The notes: a model not told the origin generated them from the letters alone. Positions 1-8,316 are shown, numbered from the stretch's first letter. The stretch: 64,000 nucleotides of DNA from Curtobacterium sp. MCBA15_001 (GCF_001864835.1 NZ_MJGI01000027.1:62001-126000), one strand, 5' to 3'. Translations and numbers: made by a program.

Positions 1-614
1 GCGGCGTGGTCATCCCGCCCGAGTCCTACCTGCCGTCCGTGCGGGCGATCTGCGACGAGTTCGGCGCGCTGTTCGTCGCCGACGAGATCCAGTCCGGGCT
101 CGGTCGCACCGGGCACACCCTCGCGGTGTCGCGCGTCGGCGTCCGCCCGGACCTGATCACGCTCGGCAAGGCCCTCGGCGGCGGCATCGTGCCGGTGTCC
201 GCGGTCGTCGGCTCCCGCGAGGTCCTCGGCGTCCTGCGTCCGGGCGAGCACGGCTCGACGTTCGGCGGCAACCCGCTCGCCGCAGCCGTCGGGTCCGAGG
301 TCGTCGCGATGCTCGCCGAGGGCACGTTCCAGCAGCGGGCCCTCGACGGCGAACCGCTCCTGCGCGGGCTGCTCGAGGACCTGGTCGGGCACGGTGTCGT
401 GGCGCACCGCGTCGCCGGACTGTGGGCCGGCATCGACATCGACCCCGCGATCGGGACCGGCAAGGAGATCGCGAAGGCGATGGCGGCACGCGGAGTCCTG
501 GTCAAGGACACCCACGGGTCGACGATCCGCTTCGCGCCACCACTCGTCGTGACCGACGACGAGATCGCCATGGCGATCGGCGTGCTCGGCGAGGTCCTGC
601 GCGACCGCAGCTGA
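1..614 (+). CDS. rocD: Ornithine aminotransferase, 3' part (class III PLP aminotransferase)
   Basis: This is the C-terminal ~204 residues of a class III pyridoxal-phosphate aminotransferase; the 5' part lies outside the window. The family signature DEIQSGLGRTG is followed by LGKALGGG, whose lysine (codon 168-170) is the expected PLP-binding residue, and by STFGGNPLAAA. The motif order and C-terminal spacing fit ornithine--oxo-acid transaminase, which converts ornithine to glutamate semialdehyde in cytoplasmic arginine/ornithine breakdown. The specific substrate is inferred from similarity; another class III enzyme such as acetylornithine aminotransferase is possible. The frame is open to the window edge. 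Confidence 0.8.
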   Translation, partial: GVVIPPESYLPSVRAICDEFGALFVADEIQSGLGRTGHTLAVSRVGVRPDLITLGKALGGGIVPVSAVVGSREVLGVLRPGEHGSTFGGNPLAAAVGSEVVAMLAEGTFQQRALDGEPLLRGLLEDLVGHGVVAHRVAGLWAGIDIDPAIGTGKEIAKAMAARGVLVKDTHGSTIRFAPPLVVTDDEIAMAIGVLGEVLRDRS

Positions 615-675
615 CGCAGCGGACCCGCACCGGGCCTCCCGGCCGGAGGCGCGGTGCGGGCCCACGCAGACGCCG

Positions 676-1674
676 CTAGACCGCCCAGCGCTCCGCGAGC
701 TGGTCCATCAGCGCGTCGAGCCGCTCGTCGACGACCTGCTCCTCCGGGTGCGCCTCGTACCACGCGATGACCTCGCGGACACCCTGCCGGTACGGAGTAC
801 GCGGGCGGTACCACGGCACCAGCGACCGGATCTTGCTGTTGTCGAACACCGAGCTGTTCGCCTTGTCGCCGAGCAGCGCAGCACCCCAGTCCGCGTCCAC
901 CGCGGCGATGGCATCGGCGGGCACGTGCACGATCCGCAGGTCCTCGACGCCCGCCGCAGCCGCGATCTCGTGGGCGATCGCGTTCCAGGTCGGGGCCTCG
1001 TCGCTCGTGATGGTGAACGCTTCTCCGATGCTCGAAGCGTTGTCGAGCAGCCCGGTGAACCCGACTGCGAAGTCACGGCTGTGCGTCAACGTCCACAGCG
1101 AACTGCCGTCGCCCGTGATGATGACCGGCTTGCCCGCCCGCATCCGTGCGATCGCCGTCCACCCGCCGGTCAGGGGCAGCTTCGTCTCGTCGTAGGTGTG
1201 CGACGGCCGGACGATCGTGACCGGGAAGTCCTGCTCGCGGTACGCCTGCATGAGCAGGTCCTCGCACGCGATCTTGTCCCGCGAGTACTGCCAGAACGGG
1301 TTCTTCAGCGGCGTCGACTCCGTGATCGGCAGGTGCGTCGCGGGGGTCTGGTACGCCGAGGCCGAGCTGATGAACACGTACTGGTTCGTCCGGCCGGCGA
1401 AGAAGTCGATGTCCGCCTGCACCTGGTCGGGCGTGAAGGCGATCCAGTTCACGACGGTGTCGAAGTGACGGTCGCCGAGGACGTCCGCCAGTGCGGCGCG
1501 GTCCGACACGTCGGCCTGGAGGCGCTCCACACTGTCCGGGATCGGCCTGCCTCCGGTGGTCCCGCGGTTCAGGACGGTGACGTCGATCCCCTGTCGGGTC
1601 GCCTCCGTCACACACGCGGCGCTGATGACGCCGCTCCCACCGATGAACAGGACACGCGCTCCGTTACTGGTCAT
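676..1674 (-). CDS. NAD-dependent epimerase/dehydratase (extended SDR)
   Basis: A 332-residue extended short-chain dehydrogenase. The N-terminus carries the glycine-rich nucleotide motif GGSGVIS, and the active site shows SSASAYQ followed by YSRDK, the Y-x3-K catalytic pair. It resembles NAD-dependent epimerase/reductase proteins acting on nucleotide sugars or aldehydes; the substrate cannot be read from sequence. The ATG at 1674 is chosen because GGAAGG lies about 10 bases upstream; longer reading in this frame runs through the upstream gene. The start overlaps the end of the HEPN-like gene by 11 bases, so the two are probably co-transcribed. Confidence 0.8.
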   Translation of the reverse strand: MTSNGARVLFIGGSGVISAACVTEATRQGIDVTVLNRGTTGGRPIPDSVERLQADVSDRAALADVLGDRHFDTVVNWIAFTPDQVQADIDFFAGRTNQYVFISSASAYQTPATHLPITESTPLKNPFWQYSRDKIACEDLLMQAYREQDFPVTIVRPSHTYDETKLPLTGGWTAIARMRAGKPVIITGDGSSLWTLTHSRDFAVGFTGLLDNASSIGEAFTITSDEAPTWNAIAHEIAAAAGVEDLRIVHVPADAIAAVDADWGAALLGDKANSSVFDNSKIRSLVPWYRPRTPYRQGVREVIAWYEAHPEEQVVDERLDALMDQLAERWAV

Positions 1675-2404
1675 GCGTCCACGAAACCACCTTCCGGGCG
1701 CGATGCCGCGCAGTTTCGGGGTGCGGGGTCGCTCGGGTGCATCGGAGGTGCGGTGATCGCGGCCGCGCGGCGATGACGGCGGGCAGGTCGGAGACCCGCT
1801 CGGCCCAGGCGCCGGCGACCGGGGACACCCACGAGAGCAGTTCGACGGCGAGCCGCTGGTCGCGGCCGAGGTCACGCTCGTGGATCGGTTCGTAGTGCGC
1901 GGCGCGGTTGCGGACGAAGTGCAGTTGCTGCAGGCGTTGCGCGACCTCTGCGCGACGGACGCGCAGATTCGGGGCTCCGTCCGGGAACGCCCGGTGCACG
2001 CCTGGTACCCAGAGCGCCGTGTGGTAGCGGGATTCCACGAGGTACCGCCAGAAGCCGAAGGTGAGCTCCGCGACCACACGGCCGTGCACCTCGGGACGGC
2101 GTCCACGTTGCGTGGCGCGGAGCCGGGCCTTCGCGAGGTCCGCAGCACCCTGAGCATCGAGCGGCACGTGATCGAACCACTCCGAGGAGTCAGACCTCCG
2201 GGATGCCCATCCCGCGAGCTCGCGATCGATGGCGTTCCGCACGATGACCTCGACCAGCCCGGTGAGCACGAGCACGCGCGACGCGGCGCGGAGGTCCCAC
2301 TCGTAGAGCTCGACCGCCTCCGTCAGGGTCGTCGTGTTCTGGCGATAGGACGTCAGGCGTGGAGCGCTCAGCAGCGCCGCCACTCGCTCGTGATCCATTG
2401 GCAT
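1664..2404 (-). CDS. HEPN/Abi-like protein
   Basis: A 246-residue protein resembling the Abi-like (AbiD/AbiF, Abi_2) family, whose members contain a HEPN RNase fold and include phage abortive-infection proteins. Visible hallmarks are a helical N-terminal half with ELYEWD (32-37) and VRNAIDREL (55-63), FGFWRYL near 116-122, and VRNRAAHYEP near 164-173. The last contains the R-x4-H form of the HEPN catalytic motif (R165, H170). A strong ribosome site GGGGAGGG lies about 8 bases before the ATG. No antitoxin-like partner is next to it; the neighbour is an epimerase overlapping by 11 bases. A defence role is inferred from the family only. Confidence 0.7.
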   Translation of the reverse strand: MPMDHERVAALLSAPRLTSYRQNTTTLTEAVELYEWDLRAASRVLVLTGLVEVIVRNAIDRELAGWASRRSDSSEWFDHVPLDAQGAADLAKARLRATQRGRRPEVHGRVVAELTFGFWRYLVESRYHTALWVPGVHRAFPDGAPNLRVRRAEVAQRLQQLHFVRNRAAHYEPIHERDLGRDQRLAVELLSWVSPVAGAWAERVSDLPAVIAARPRSPHLRCTRATPHPETARHRARKVVSWTHDQ

Positions 2405-2431
2405 CCGTCACCCTCCCCATGTACCATCGGT

Positions 2432-2484
2432 GACGAAGACCCCGGAACGATCCCTGGCTCGCGCCACATCGCCGGGGTTTCGTC
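2432..2484. other. Long-loop inverted repeat between divergent genes
   Basis: Arms GACGAAGACCCCGG and CCGGGGTTTCGTC pair almost completely around a loop of about 25 bases, followed by TTGCCC. It sits between the divergent HEPN-like and aldo/keto reductase genes, so it is not at a gene end. It could be an attenuator in the leader of the reductase mRNA or an old terminator. The rest of 2405-2613 shows no gene. Confidence 0.45.
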
Positions 2485-2613
2485 TTGCCCTGCCCGCATC
2501 TGGTACATCAGTCTACTGACGGGCCCCGTCGAGACTGATCGGGCCGCGGGACCTGGGGACTACTGTCGCGATCCGAGCCGCACCGACGCGGCCACGACAG
2601 GAGTGACACGCAC

Positions 2614-3624
2614 ATGGAGTACCGCTACCTCGGCAACTCGGGCCTCAAGGTCTCCGAGATCACCTACGGCAACTGGCTGACCCACGCGTCCCAGGTCGAG
2701 AACGACGCGGCCATCGCCTGCGTCCGGGCAGCGCTCGACGTCGGCATCTCGACGTTCGACACCGCCGACGTCTACGCGAACACCGGAGCCGAGACCGTCC
2801 TCGGCGAAGCGCTCAAGGGGGAGCGGCGGCAGTCGCTCGAGATCGCCACGAAGGTCTTCGGACCGACCGGGCCCAAGGGACACAACGACACCGGACTGAG
2901 CCGTAAGCACATCCTCGAGTCGATCGACGGGTCACTCGAGCGCCTGCAGACGGACTACGTCGACCTGTACCAGGCGCACCGGTTCGACCACGAGACCCCC
3001 CTCGAAGAGACGATGCAGGCCTTCGCCGACGTGGTCCGTTCGGGCAAGGTGCTGTACGTCGGCGTGTCCGAGTGGACCGCCGACCAGCTGCGTGCCGGTG
3101 CTGCGCTGGCGAAGGAGCTCGGCTTCCAGCTCATCTCGAACCAGCCGCAGTACTCCGCGCTGTGGCGGGTCATCGAGGGTGAGGTCGTCCCCACCTCGAG
3201 GGAGCTCGGCATCTCGCAGATCGTCTGGTCGCCCATCGCGCAGGGCGTGCTCACCGGCAAGTACAAGCCCGGTCAGCCGCTGCCCGAGGGCTCGCGTGCC
3301 ACGGACGACAAGGGCGGCGCGGACATGATCAAGCGGTTCATGCGCGACGAGGTGCTCTCGTCCGTGCAGGAGCTCGAGCCGGTCGCGAAGGAGCTCGACC
3401 TGTCGATGGCGCAGCTCGCCGTGGCGTGGGTCCTGCAGAACGAGAACGTCGCGTCGGCGATCATCGGGGCGTCCCGCCCGGAGCAGGTGCACGACAACGC
3501 GGGCGCCGCGGGTGTGACGATCCCCGCCGAGCTCATGTCCCGCATCGACGATGCACTCGGCGGCATCGTGGAGCGCGACCCGGCGAAGACGAACGACAGC
3601 AGCCCGAAGACCCGCGAGGCCTGA
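2614..3624 (+). CDS. Aldo/keto reductase
   Basis: A 336-residue TIM-barrel oxidoreductase of the aldo/keto reductase superfamily, closest in style to the Kv-beta/YghZ-like branch. The catalytic tetrad is visible as D49, Y54, K80 and H122 (in STFDTADVY, IATKVF and YQAHRFD). The C-terminal NADP-binding part contains AIIGASRPEQ. It should reduce carbonyl compounds with NADPH in the cytoplasm; the substrate is unknown. The ATG at 2614 has AGGAG about 9 bases upstream. It stands alone, divergent from the HEPN-like gene. Confidence 0.88.
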   Translation: MEYRYLGNSGLKVSEITYGNWLTHASQVENDAAIACVRAALDVGISTFDTADVYANTGAETVLGEALKGERRQSLEIATKVFGPTGPKGHNDTGLSRKHILESIDGSLERLQTDYVDLYQAHRFDHETPLEETMQAFADVVRSGKVLYVGVSEWTADQLRAGAALAKELGFQLISNQPQYSALWRVIEGEVVPTSRELGISQIVWSPIAQGVLTGKYKPGQPLPEGSRATDDKGGADMIKRFMRDEVLSSVQELEPVAKELDLSMAQLAVAWVLQNENVASAIIGASRPEQVHDNAGAAGVTIPAELMSRIDDALGGIVERDPAKTNDSSPKTREA

Positions 3625-3799
3625 CGAGGGCAACGAGCTCAGCGTCTGCATCCTCGACCTGCCTGTCCTCCTGGCTGCGGCGGGTGGCCAGTCGGTCATC
3701 GGACGTCACCCTGCTGTCTGATGCGGCCGTCCCGAGCTGCTGCGAACCTCATCGCACGCGGCGTCACGGGGAAGCCGCACACTCAGGGGGTTCATCTCG

Positions 3800-4450
3800 A
3801 TGAAGACAACCAACAAGCTCATCGCCGGCACCGTCGGCACGGCGGCGATGGCGTTGATGTTCGGCGCCATCGCCGTCGCACCGGCATCAGCGGCCACCAC
3901 CGCAGCGTCGTCTGTCGTCTCCTCGAAGACGACGACGAACAGCGAGTGTGTGTCAGCGGTCACTGCAGCGCAGCGGAAGGGGGACACGACCGTGTCGCTC
4001 GCTTCCTGCACCTCCACGGTGACCCTGTCGGAATCGCCGGAGGAGAGCGTGACCGCTGCTGACCTCGCCCAGGCAGAACAGTCCTTGAGCGCGACGCAGT
4101 TCACCCAGCTCAAGGCGGCGGCTGCAGCGGGATCGGTGAAGAAGAAGAACTACAGCCAGGGCTTCAACAACATCACCGACAAGCAGTCGCAGAGCGGCAC
4201 GTTCTACTACGACGGCAGCCGCGCCTGGGTGACCTCGAAGTACCGCGGCTACCAGGGCACGCACAACTGTGTCGTGAACTGGGCGGTCGGGTACGTCGTG
4301 GAGGAGAAGGCCTGCTCCGAGAGCGGTTCGAACTCGCAGCGCGACCTCTACGTGCGTTGGCACATCTCGGCCATCCCGTCCGGTGGCTTCGTGAACTGGG
4401 ACGAGTCGCACACGATGCACGTCAACGCGACCGGCCGGATCTGGCAGTAG
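3800..4450 (+). CDS. Secreted protein of unknown function with four cysteines
   Basis: A 216-residue protein with a clear Sec signal peptide: KTTNK, a hydrophobic core, then APASA with cleavage expected after residue 31. The mature part has an acidic, Ser/Thr-rich N-terminal half with two cysteines and a C-terminal domain (about 115-216) rich in Tyr, Trp and Asn with two more, so two disulfides are possible. I do not recognise the family. It is followed after 16 bases by a small membrane protein, which suggests a two-gene unit ending at the terminator at 4704-4747. A secreted effector or bacteriocin with its membrane partner is one possibility, not shown by sequence. Confidence 0.72.
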   Translation: MKTTNKLIAGTVGTAAMALMFGAIAVAPASAATTAASSVVSSKTTTNSECVSAVTAAQRKGDTTVSLASCTSTVTLSESPEESVTAADLAQAEQSLSATQFTQLKAAAAAGSVKKKNYSQGFNNITDKQSQSGTFYYDGSRAWVTSKYRGYQGTHNCVVNWAVGYVVEEKACSESGSNSQRDLYVRWHISAIPSGGFVNWDESHTMHVNATGRIWQ

Positions 4451-4466
4451 CCGAAGGGATCAGACG

Positions 4467-4700
4467 ATGTTGGAGACCACGAACTACTCGCACGTCTGGG
4501 TGTTGCTGGCGACCGTGGTCGTGGCGGTTCCTGCAGTGCTCGCGATCATCTCGACGCTCCGCTCGCACATGCTCCGGCTCGGACGGAAGGCGATCTGGAC
4601 CGTGCTCCTGCTCGTCCCCGTGATCGGAGTCATCGCCTGGCTCATCGTCAGGCCCACCGGGTTCGCCTTCACCAGACAGCGACCGACTCCGCATCAGTAG
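4467..4700 (+). CDS. Small membrane protein, PLDc_N-like
   Basis: A 77-residue protein with two hydrophobic segments (about 8-30 and 43-62) separated by a short basic loop. The pattern KAIWTVLLLVPVIGVIAWL resembles the phospholipase D N-terminal (PLDc_N) membrane module found as a stand-alone protein in many actinobacteria. It lies 16 bases after the secreted protein and just before a strong terminator, so both are likely one transcript. Its function is unknown; a role as partner or immunity protein is only inferred from position. Confidence 0.65.
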   Translation: MLETTNYSHVWVLLATVVVAVPAVLAIISTLRSHMLRLGRKAIWTVLLLVPVIGVIAWLIVRPTGFAFTRQRPTPHQ

Positions 4701-4703
4701 CCG

Positions 4704-4747
4704 AACGGGAGAGGCGCCGGACCGACAGGTTCGGCGCCTCTCCCGTT
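4704..4747 (+). terminator. Rho-independent-like terminator
   Basis: Perfect 16-bp stem AACGGGAGAGGCGCCG paired with its complement around a 12-base loop, directly after the stop of the small membrane protein. The T-tract is poor, as is common in high-GC actinobacteria. Confidence 0.85.
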
Positions 4748-4812
4748 GTGGGACGACTCCGGATCGGTTCGCCCGCTGTCGTCTTCCGGGGACGTCATCC
4801 CCGGAAAACCAA

Positions 4813-4836
4813 AAACCCCCGGCGAACCGGGGGTTT
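4813..4836 (-). terminator. Terminator of the tRNA cluster
   Basis: Stem AAACCCCCGG / CCGGGGGTTT with a four-base loop. Read on the minus strand it is followed by TTGGTTTTCC, so it ends transcription of the Glu-Asp-Phe tRNA cluster. Confidence 0.85.
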
Positions 4837-4841
4837 CTTGG

Positions 4842-4914
4842 TGGCTGGACACGGCATCGATCCGTGGACCTTTCGATTTTCAGTCGAACGCTCTACCAAC
4901 TGAGCTATCCAGCC
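4842..4914 (-). tRNA. tRNA-Phe (GAA)
   Basis: The minus strand folds as a standard 73-base cloverleaf. The acceptor stem is GGCTGGA/TCCAGCC, the D arm contains TAGCTCAGTTGGTAGAGC, the anticodon loop CTGAAAA gives GAA (Phe), and the T arm is intact. CCA is encoded at 4841-4839. It is the last of three tRNAs in the cluster. Confidence 0.97.
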
Positions 4915-4918
4915 GTGG

Positions 4919-4992
4919 CGACCCTGACGGGACTTGAACCCGCGACCTCCGCCGTGACAGGGCGGCACGCTAACCAGCTGCGCTACAGGGCC
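4919..4992 (-). tRNA. tRNA-Asp (GTC)
   Basis: 74-base cloverleaf on the minus strand. The acceptor stem GGCCCTG pairs with CAGGGTC using one G-T pair, the anticodon loop CTGTCAC gives GTC (Asp), and the T loop is TTCAAGT. CCA is encoded at 4918-4916. Confidence 0.97.
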
Positions 4993-5051
4993 ATGTTGAG
5001 TTGCTGTCTTGCTGTGGTGTCGTTCCGAACTGCTTGCTGTCTCACGTGGAG

Positions 5052-5124
5052 TGACCCCAACGGGATTCGAACCCGTGCTGCCGCCGTGAAAGGGCGGTGT
5101 CCTAGGCCACTAAACGATGGGGCC
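5052..5124 (-). tRNA. tRNA-Glu (TTC)
   Basis: 73-base cloverleaf on the minus strand. The acceptor stem is GGCCCCA/TGGGGTC with one G-T pair, the anticodon loop CTTTCAC gives TTC (Glu), and the T arm GGGTTCGAATCCC is intact. CCA is not encoded, unlike the two neighbours. It is the first tRNA of the cluster. Confidence 0.97.
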
Positions 5125-5128
5125 GCAA

Positions 5129-5155
5129 GCAGTACATCGCTGCACCGGAGGTCAA
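5129..5155 (-). promoter_or_regulatory. Probable promoter of the tRNA cluster
   Basis: On the minus strand TTGACC (5155-5150) matches a -35 box. A TACTGC or TGTACT -10-like box lies 13-15 bases on, just before the 5' end of tRNA-Glu. Spacing is shorter than ideal, so the exact -10 is uncertain. Confidence 0.5.
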
Positions 5156-5368
5156 GCATACGGAAGCCCTGCGCGGATGACAAATCGAGTCGCCGACACC
5201 GGCTCCGCCCGGCGTGTCGCGCCCCGTCACGCGGGCCGCGAGGGCTTCACTCGCGACGGGCCCGCCCGAGATCTGCGGGTTTCCGATTCTGCGCCGTCGG
5301 TGTTCAGTGCGAACATCGTCGTCGGCCCGTGCCCCTCAACCGAGGGGCTGCCCCGGTCCGGCACCTGT

Positions 5369-5424
5369 TGTTACTGTTGCGCTTGTTGACAGTGTTACGT
5401 GCGTGAGCCATGCCGCGCTGTTAC
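5369..5424 (+). promoter_or_regulatory. Three TGTTAC repeats upstream of the cell-wall hydrolase pair
   Basis: TGTTAC occurs in direct orientation at 5369-5374, 5393-5398 and 5419-5424, about 25 bases apart. A TTGACA box (5386-5391) lies between the first two. GTTAC-type direct repeats are the kind of site bound by the response regulator MtrA, which controls wall hydrolases in actinobacteria; that link is inferred. The rest of 5156-5437 has no convincing gene. Confidence 0.45.
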
Positions 5425-5437
5425 GAAATCGAGACCC

Positions 5438-6745
5438 ATGTCGATGCCCACTCTCCTGAACCCCAGCCTCCGCCGCCGCGTGATCGCCGCCGCGGTCGCC
5501 GTCGTGCTCGCGACCGGGGCAGCCGTCGCGCTCAGCCCGGGCAGCAGTGCGTCGGCGACGAGCTACCCGAGCTGGGCCGACGTCCAGGCCGCCAAGGCGT
5601 CGCAGTCGGCGCAGCAGGACAAGGTCACCGAGATCAAGGGCCTCATCGCCGACCTCGAGACGCAGGCCACGGCGAAGCAGCAGTCGGCGGACGACGCGGG
5701 CACGGCCTACCAGACGGCGCAGACGACGTTCGACGCTGCGACGCTCCAGCAGCAGCAGCTCCAGGACCAGGCCGACGCGGCCGAGGTGACCGCGTCGAAG
5801 TCCGAGGCGCAGGCCGGCCAGCTCGCCGCGCAGCTCGGCCGTGCCAGCGCGAACGACGTCACCACTGACCTCCTGACCCACCCGACGGGGTCGAAGGACT
5901 ACCTCTACGAGCTCGGCGCGATGTCGAAGCTGAGCGAGCAGGCCGACGGCATCTACTCCCAGGCGACGCAGGACCGTGGCACCGCACAGGCCGAGGCCGA
6001 CAAGGCGGACAAGGCAAAGAAGGCCCTCGGGGCGCTGGCCGAGGCAGCGCAACAGAAGATGCAGGCCGCGCAGCAGGCTGCGGATGCGGCCCAGCAGGCC
6101 GTCGCGGCGCAGAACGACAACCAGACCCGACTCGAGGCGCAGCTCACGCTCCTGACCTCGAACGCCACCGATGTCGAGGCCAAGTACAACGAAGGCGTCG
6201 CCGCTGAGCAGGCCCGCCAGGCGGCCCTCGCCAAGCAGCGCGCCGACGCAGCCGCGGCAGCCGCACGCGCCGCCGCGCCGTCCGGGGGCGGGTCGGGCAG
6301 CGGCTCGAACGGCTCCGGTGGTGGGACGCCGACGGCGTCCGGCTGGGTCCGTCCGAGCGCCGGCTACCAGACGAGCCCGTACGGCTACCGCGTCGACCCG
6401 TACACCCACGCACACGCACTGCACGCCGGCGTCGACCTGGCCCCGGCCTGCTACTCGCCGATCTACGCGGCCCACGACGGAACCGTGACGTTCGCGGGCA
6501 ACGGCGGCGGCTACGGCAACGAGGTCATCCTCGACAACGGCGGCGGCATCTCCACCGCCTACGGCCACATCGTCAACGGCGGGATCATGGTCAGCAACGG
6601 CCAGCACGTCTCCGCCGGGCAGCAGATCGCCCAGGTCGGTTCGACCGGCTGGTCCACGGGCTGCCACCTCCACTTCGAGACCCGGGTGAACGGCGCCGCC
6701 GTCGACCCGGTCCCCTTCATGGCAGCGCGGGGGATCTCGGTATGA
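5438..6745 (+). CDS. Secreted M23 peptidoglycan endopeptidase with coiled-coil N-terminus
   Basis: A 435-residue secreted murein hydrolase. It has an N-terminal signal sequence (hydrophobic core about 13-30, SASA cleavage region). A long Ala/Gln/Lys-rich coiled coil (about 35-280) resembles the EnvC/RipA regulatory region, followed by a Gly/Ser linker. A LytM/M23 zinc peptidase domain spans about 310-430. Zinc and catalytic residues are visible: HAGVD (H329, D333) and HLH (H410, H412). It should cut peptide cross-links during growth or division. The start is the ATG at 5438 (a second ATG at 5444 is possible); no strong ribosome site is seen. It shares SWADVQAAKA with the next gene, so the two probably arose by duplication of the N-terminal half. 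Confidence 0.88.
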   Translation: MSMPTLLNPSLRRRVIAAAVAVVLATGAAVALSPGSSASATSYPSWADVQAAKASQSAQQDKVTEIKGLIADLETQATAKQQSADDAGTAYQTAQTTFDAATLQQQQLQDQADAAEVTASKSEAQAGQLAAQLGRASANDVTTDLLTHPTGSKDYLYELGAMSKLSEQADGIYSQATQDRGTAQAEADKADKAKKALGALAEAAQQKMQAAQQAADAAQQAVAAQNDNQTRLEAQLTLLTSNATDVEAKYNEGVAAEQARQAALAKQRADAAAAAARAAAPSGGGSGSGSNGSGGGTPTASGWVRPSAGYQTSPYGYRVDPYTHAHALHAGVDLAPACYSPIYAAHDGTVTFAGNGGGYGNEVILDNGGGISTAYGHIVNGGIMVSNGQHVSAGQQIAQVGSTGWSTGCHLHFETRVNGAAVDPVPFMAARGISV

Positions 6746-6776
6746 CCGTGTGCGCGCCCGAGAGGCCCTGACCCCC

Positions 6777-8216
6777 ATGAAGCAGCCTGCACGCCCACTC
6801 GTCTGCGGCATCGCCACGATCTCGTTGCTCGGCATCGGGCTCTCGGTCGCCGTGGCCGGTCCCGCGGGGGCGACCCCCGCAAGCGCCCCGTCGTGGGCGG
6901 ACGTGCAGGCAGCGAAGGCCGACCAGGCCGAGACGCAGCAGACCGTCGACGAGCTCGCCTCGCGGCTTGGGTCGCTGCAGGACTCCGCCGACCAGGCCGG
7001 CATCGTGGTGCAGCAGGCCGGGCAGACGTACGCGCTCGCGGCCTCCGAGCAGCAGGAGGCGCAGGCGACGCTCGACGACCTGGGTTCCCAGGCCGAGCGC
7101 GCGAAGGCGGCAGCGGATGCGTCGGCGGGTCAGGTCGCCGCACTCGTGGTCGAGCTCTCACGCACCGGCGGCGGGGACCTCTCCACGAGCATGCTCGTCG
7201 ACGCCTCCGACGCCAAGGACCTGCTCTACCAGGTCGGCACCATGTCGCACCTCTCGGAGCGGTCCGCGACGGTCCTCGCCAAGGCGCAGGCTGACCAGAA
7301 CACCGTCGACGCCCTGGCCGCCCAGAAGCGGCAGGCGACGAAGGCCCTCGCGAAGGCGACCGACGCCACGAAGAACGCCCTCGACACGGCGAACAGCGTC
7401 GCGGCCCAGGCGAACGGCGCGCTCCAGGACGCCCAGGGGCAGCAGAACGAGGTGCTCCAGCAGCTCGCCTTCCTCAAGGGCACGACCGTCGCCACCGAGA
7501 GCGCGTACTACACCGACCAGCGTGCACAGCAGGCCGAGGTCGCCCTCGCCGCGCAGGCGACGAAGGACGCCGCGGCCGGGTCGAGCGCCCCGACGCGGAC
7601 GACCACCACCACGACGACGAAGAACAACCCGGTCCCGAGCACGGGCGGCAGCAACGGCGGCGCGAGCAGCAGCAACCCGGCTCCGGCTCCGTCGAAGTCG
7701 AGCAACGCAGCACCGGCCCCGGCACCAGCACCAGCCCCAGCCCCTGCTCCCGCCCCCTCCAAGTCGAGCGCCCCGGCCCCCGCGCCGGCCCCGGCCCCCG
7801 TGACCACCGCCCCGAGCACCCCGTCCAAGGCCGCCGGTGCCATCGCCTTCGCCCGCGCGCAGCTCGGCGACGCCTACGTCCTCAACGGTGCGGGGCCGAA
7901 CGTCTGGGACTGCTCCGGCCTGGTGATGATGGCCTACAGCTCGCAGGGCATCGCGACCGGCGGGCACAACGTCGTCTGGCAGTACAACTACTTCAAGTCG
8001 ATCGGCCGCCTGGTCCCGCTGTCGCAGCGTCAGCCCGGCGACATCCTCTTCTACTCGTCGAACGGCACTGCCTCTGGCGGTTACCACGACTCGATCTACA
8101 CCGGCAACGGCCGCATGATCGAGGCGGCCCGCCCCGGCGTCGGCGTGGTCGAGCGTGGCGTGTGGCTGCCGAACCAGCTGCTGCCCTACGTGGCTCGCCC
8201 CTCCGGCTCGATGTAG
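6777..8216 (+). CDS. Secreted NlpC/P60 peptidoglycan hydrolase
   Basis: A 479-residue secreted hydrolase of the RipA/NlpC type. It has a signal peptide (cleavage near GATPASA), an Ala-rich coiled coil with SWADVQAAKA, and a Pro-Ala-rich linker (about 290-350). The C-terminal NlpC/P60 cysteine peptidase domain has the nucleophile in DCSGL (C379) and the base in YHDSI (H437). It probably cleaves D-Glu-mDAP or equivalent stem-peptide bonds. The ATG at 6777 is preferred over the upstream GTG-type start because it directly precedes the basic n-region. The gap of 31 bases from the M23 gene and the shared terminator at 8236-8273 indicate one transcript. Confidence 0.9.
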   Translation: MKQPARPLVCGIATISLLGIGLSVAVAGPAGATPASAPSWADVQAAKADQAETQQTVDELASRLGSLQDSADQAGIVVQQAGQTYALAASEQQEAQATLDDLGSQAERAKAAADASAGQVAALVVELSRTGGGDLSTSMLVDASDAKDLLYQVGTMSHLSERSATVLAKAQADQNTVDALAAQKRQATKALAKATDATKNALDTANSVAAQANGALQDAQGQQNEVLQQLAFLKGTTVATESAYYTDQRAQQAEVALAAQATKDAAAGSSAPTRTTTTTTTKNNPVPSTGGSNGGASSSNPAPAPSKSSNAAPAPAPAPAPAPAPAPSKSSAPAPAPAPAPVTTAPSTPSKAAGAIAFARAQLGDAYVLNGAGPNVWDCSGLVMMAYSSQGIATGGHNVVWQYNYFKSIGRLVPLSQRQPGDILFYSSNGTASGGYHDSIYTGNGRMIEAARPGVGVVERGVWLPNQLLPYVARPSGSM

Positions 8217-8235
8217 CGCAGATCGCACCCACCAA

Positions 8236-8273
8236 CGAACATCGCGCCCCGTCGAGACGGGGCGCGATGTTCG
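8236..8273. terminator. Bidirectional terminator between NlpC/P60 and ppa
   Basis: Perfect 17-bp stem CGAACATCGCGCCCCGT / ACGGGGCGCGATGTTCG with a four-base loop, located between convergent genes. Confidence 0.9.
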
Positions 8274-8316
8274 TACAGGGGTGCGGACCCCGGGCGGGCG
8301 AGCGGCCCGCGGAGCG

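Noticed and set aside
7668..7803. Short tandem repeat-like stretch that could look like a repeat array
   Set aside because: It is the Pro-Ala linker of the NlpC/P60 protein in frame, not a CRISPR or DNA repeat. No CRISPR array is present in the window.
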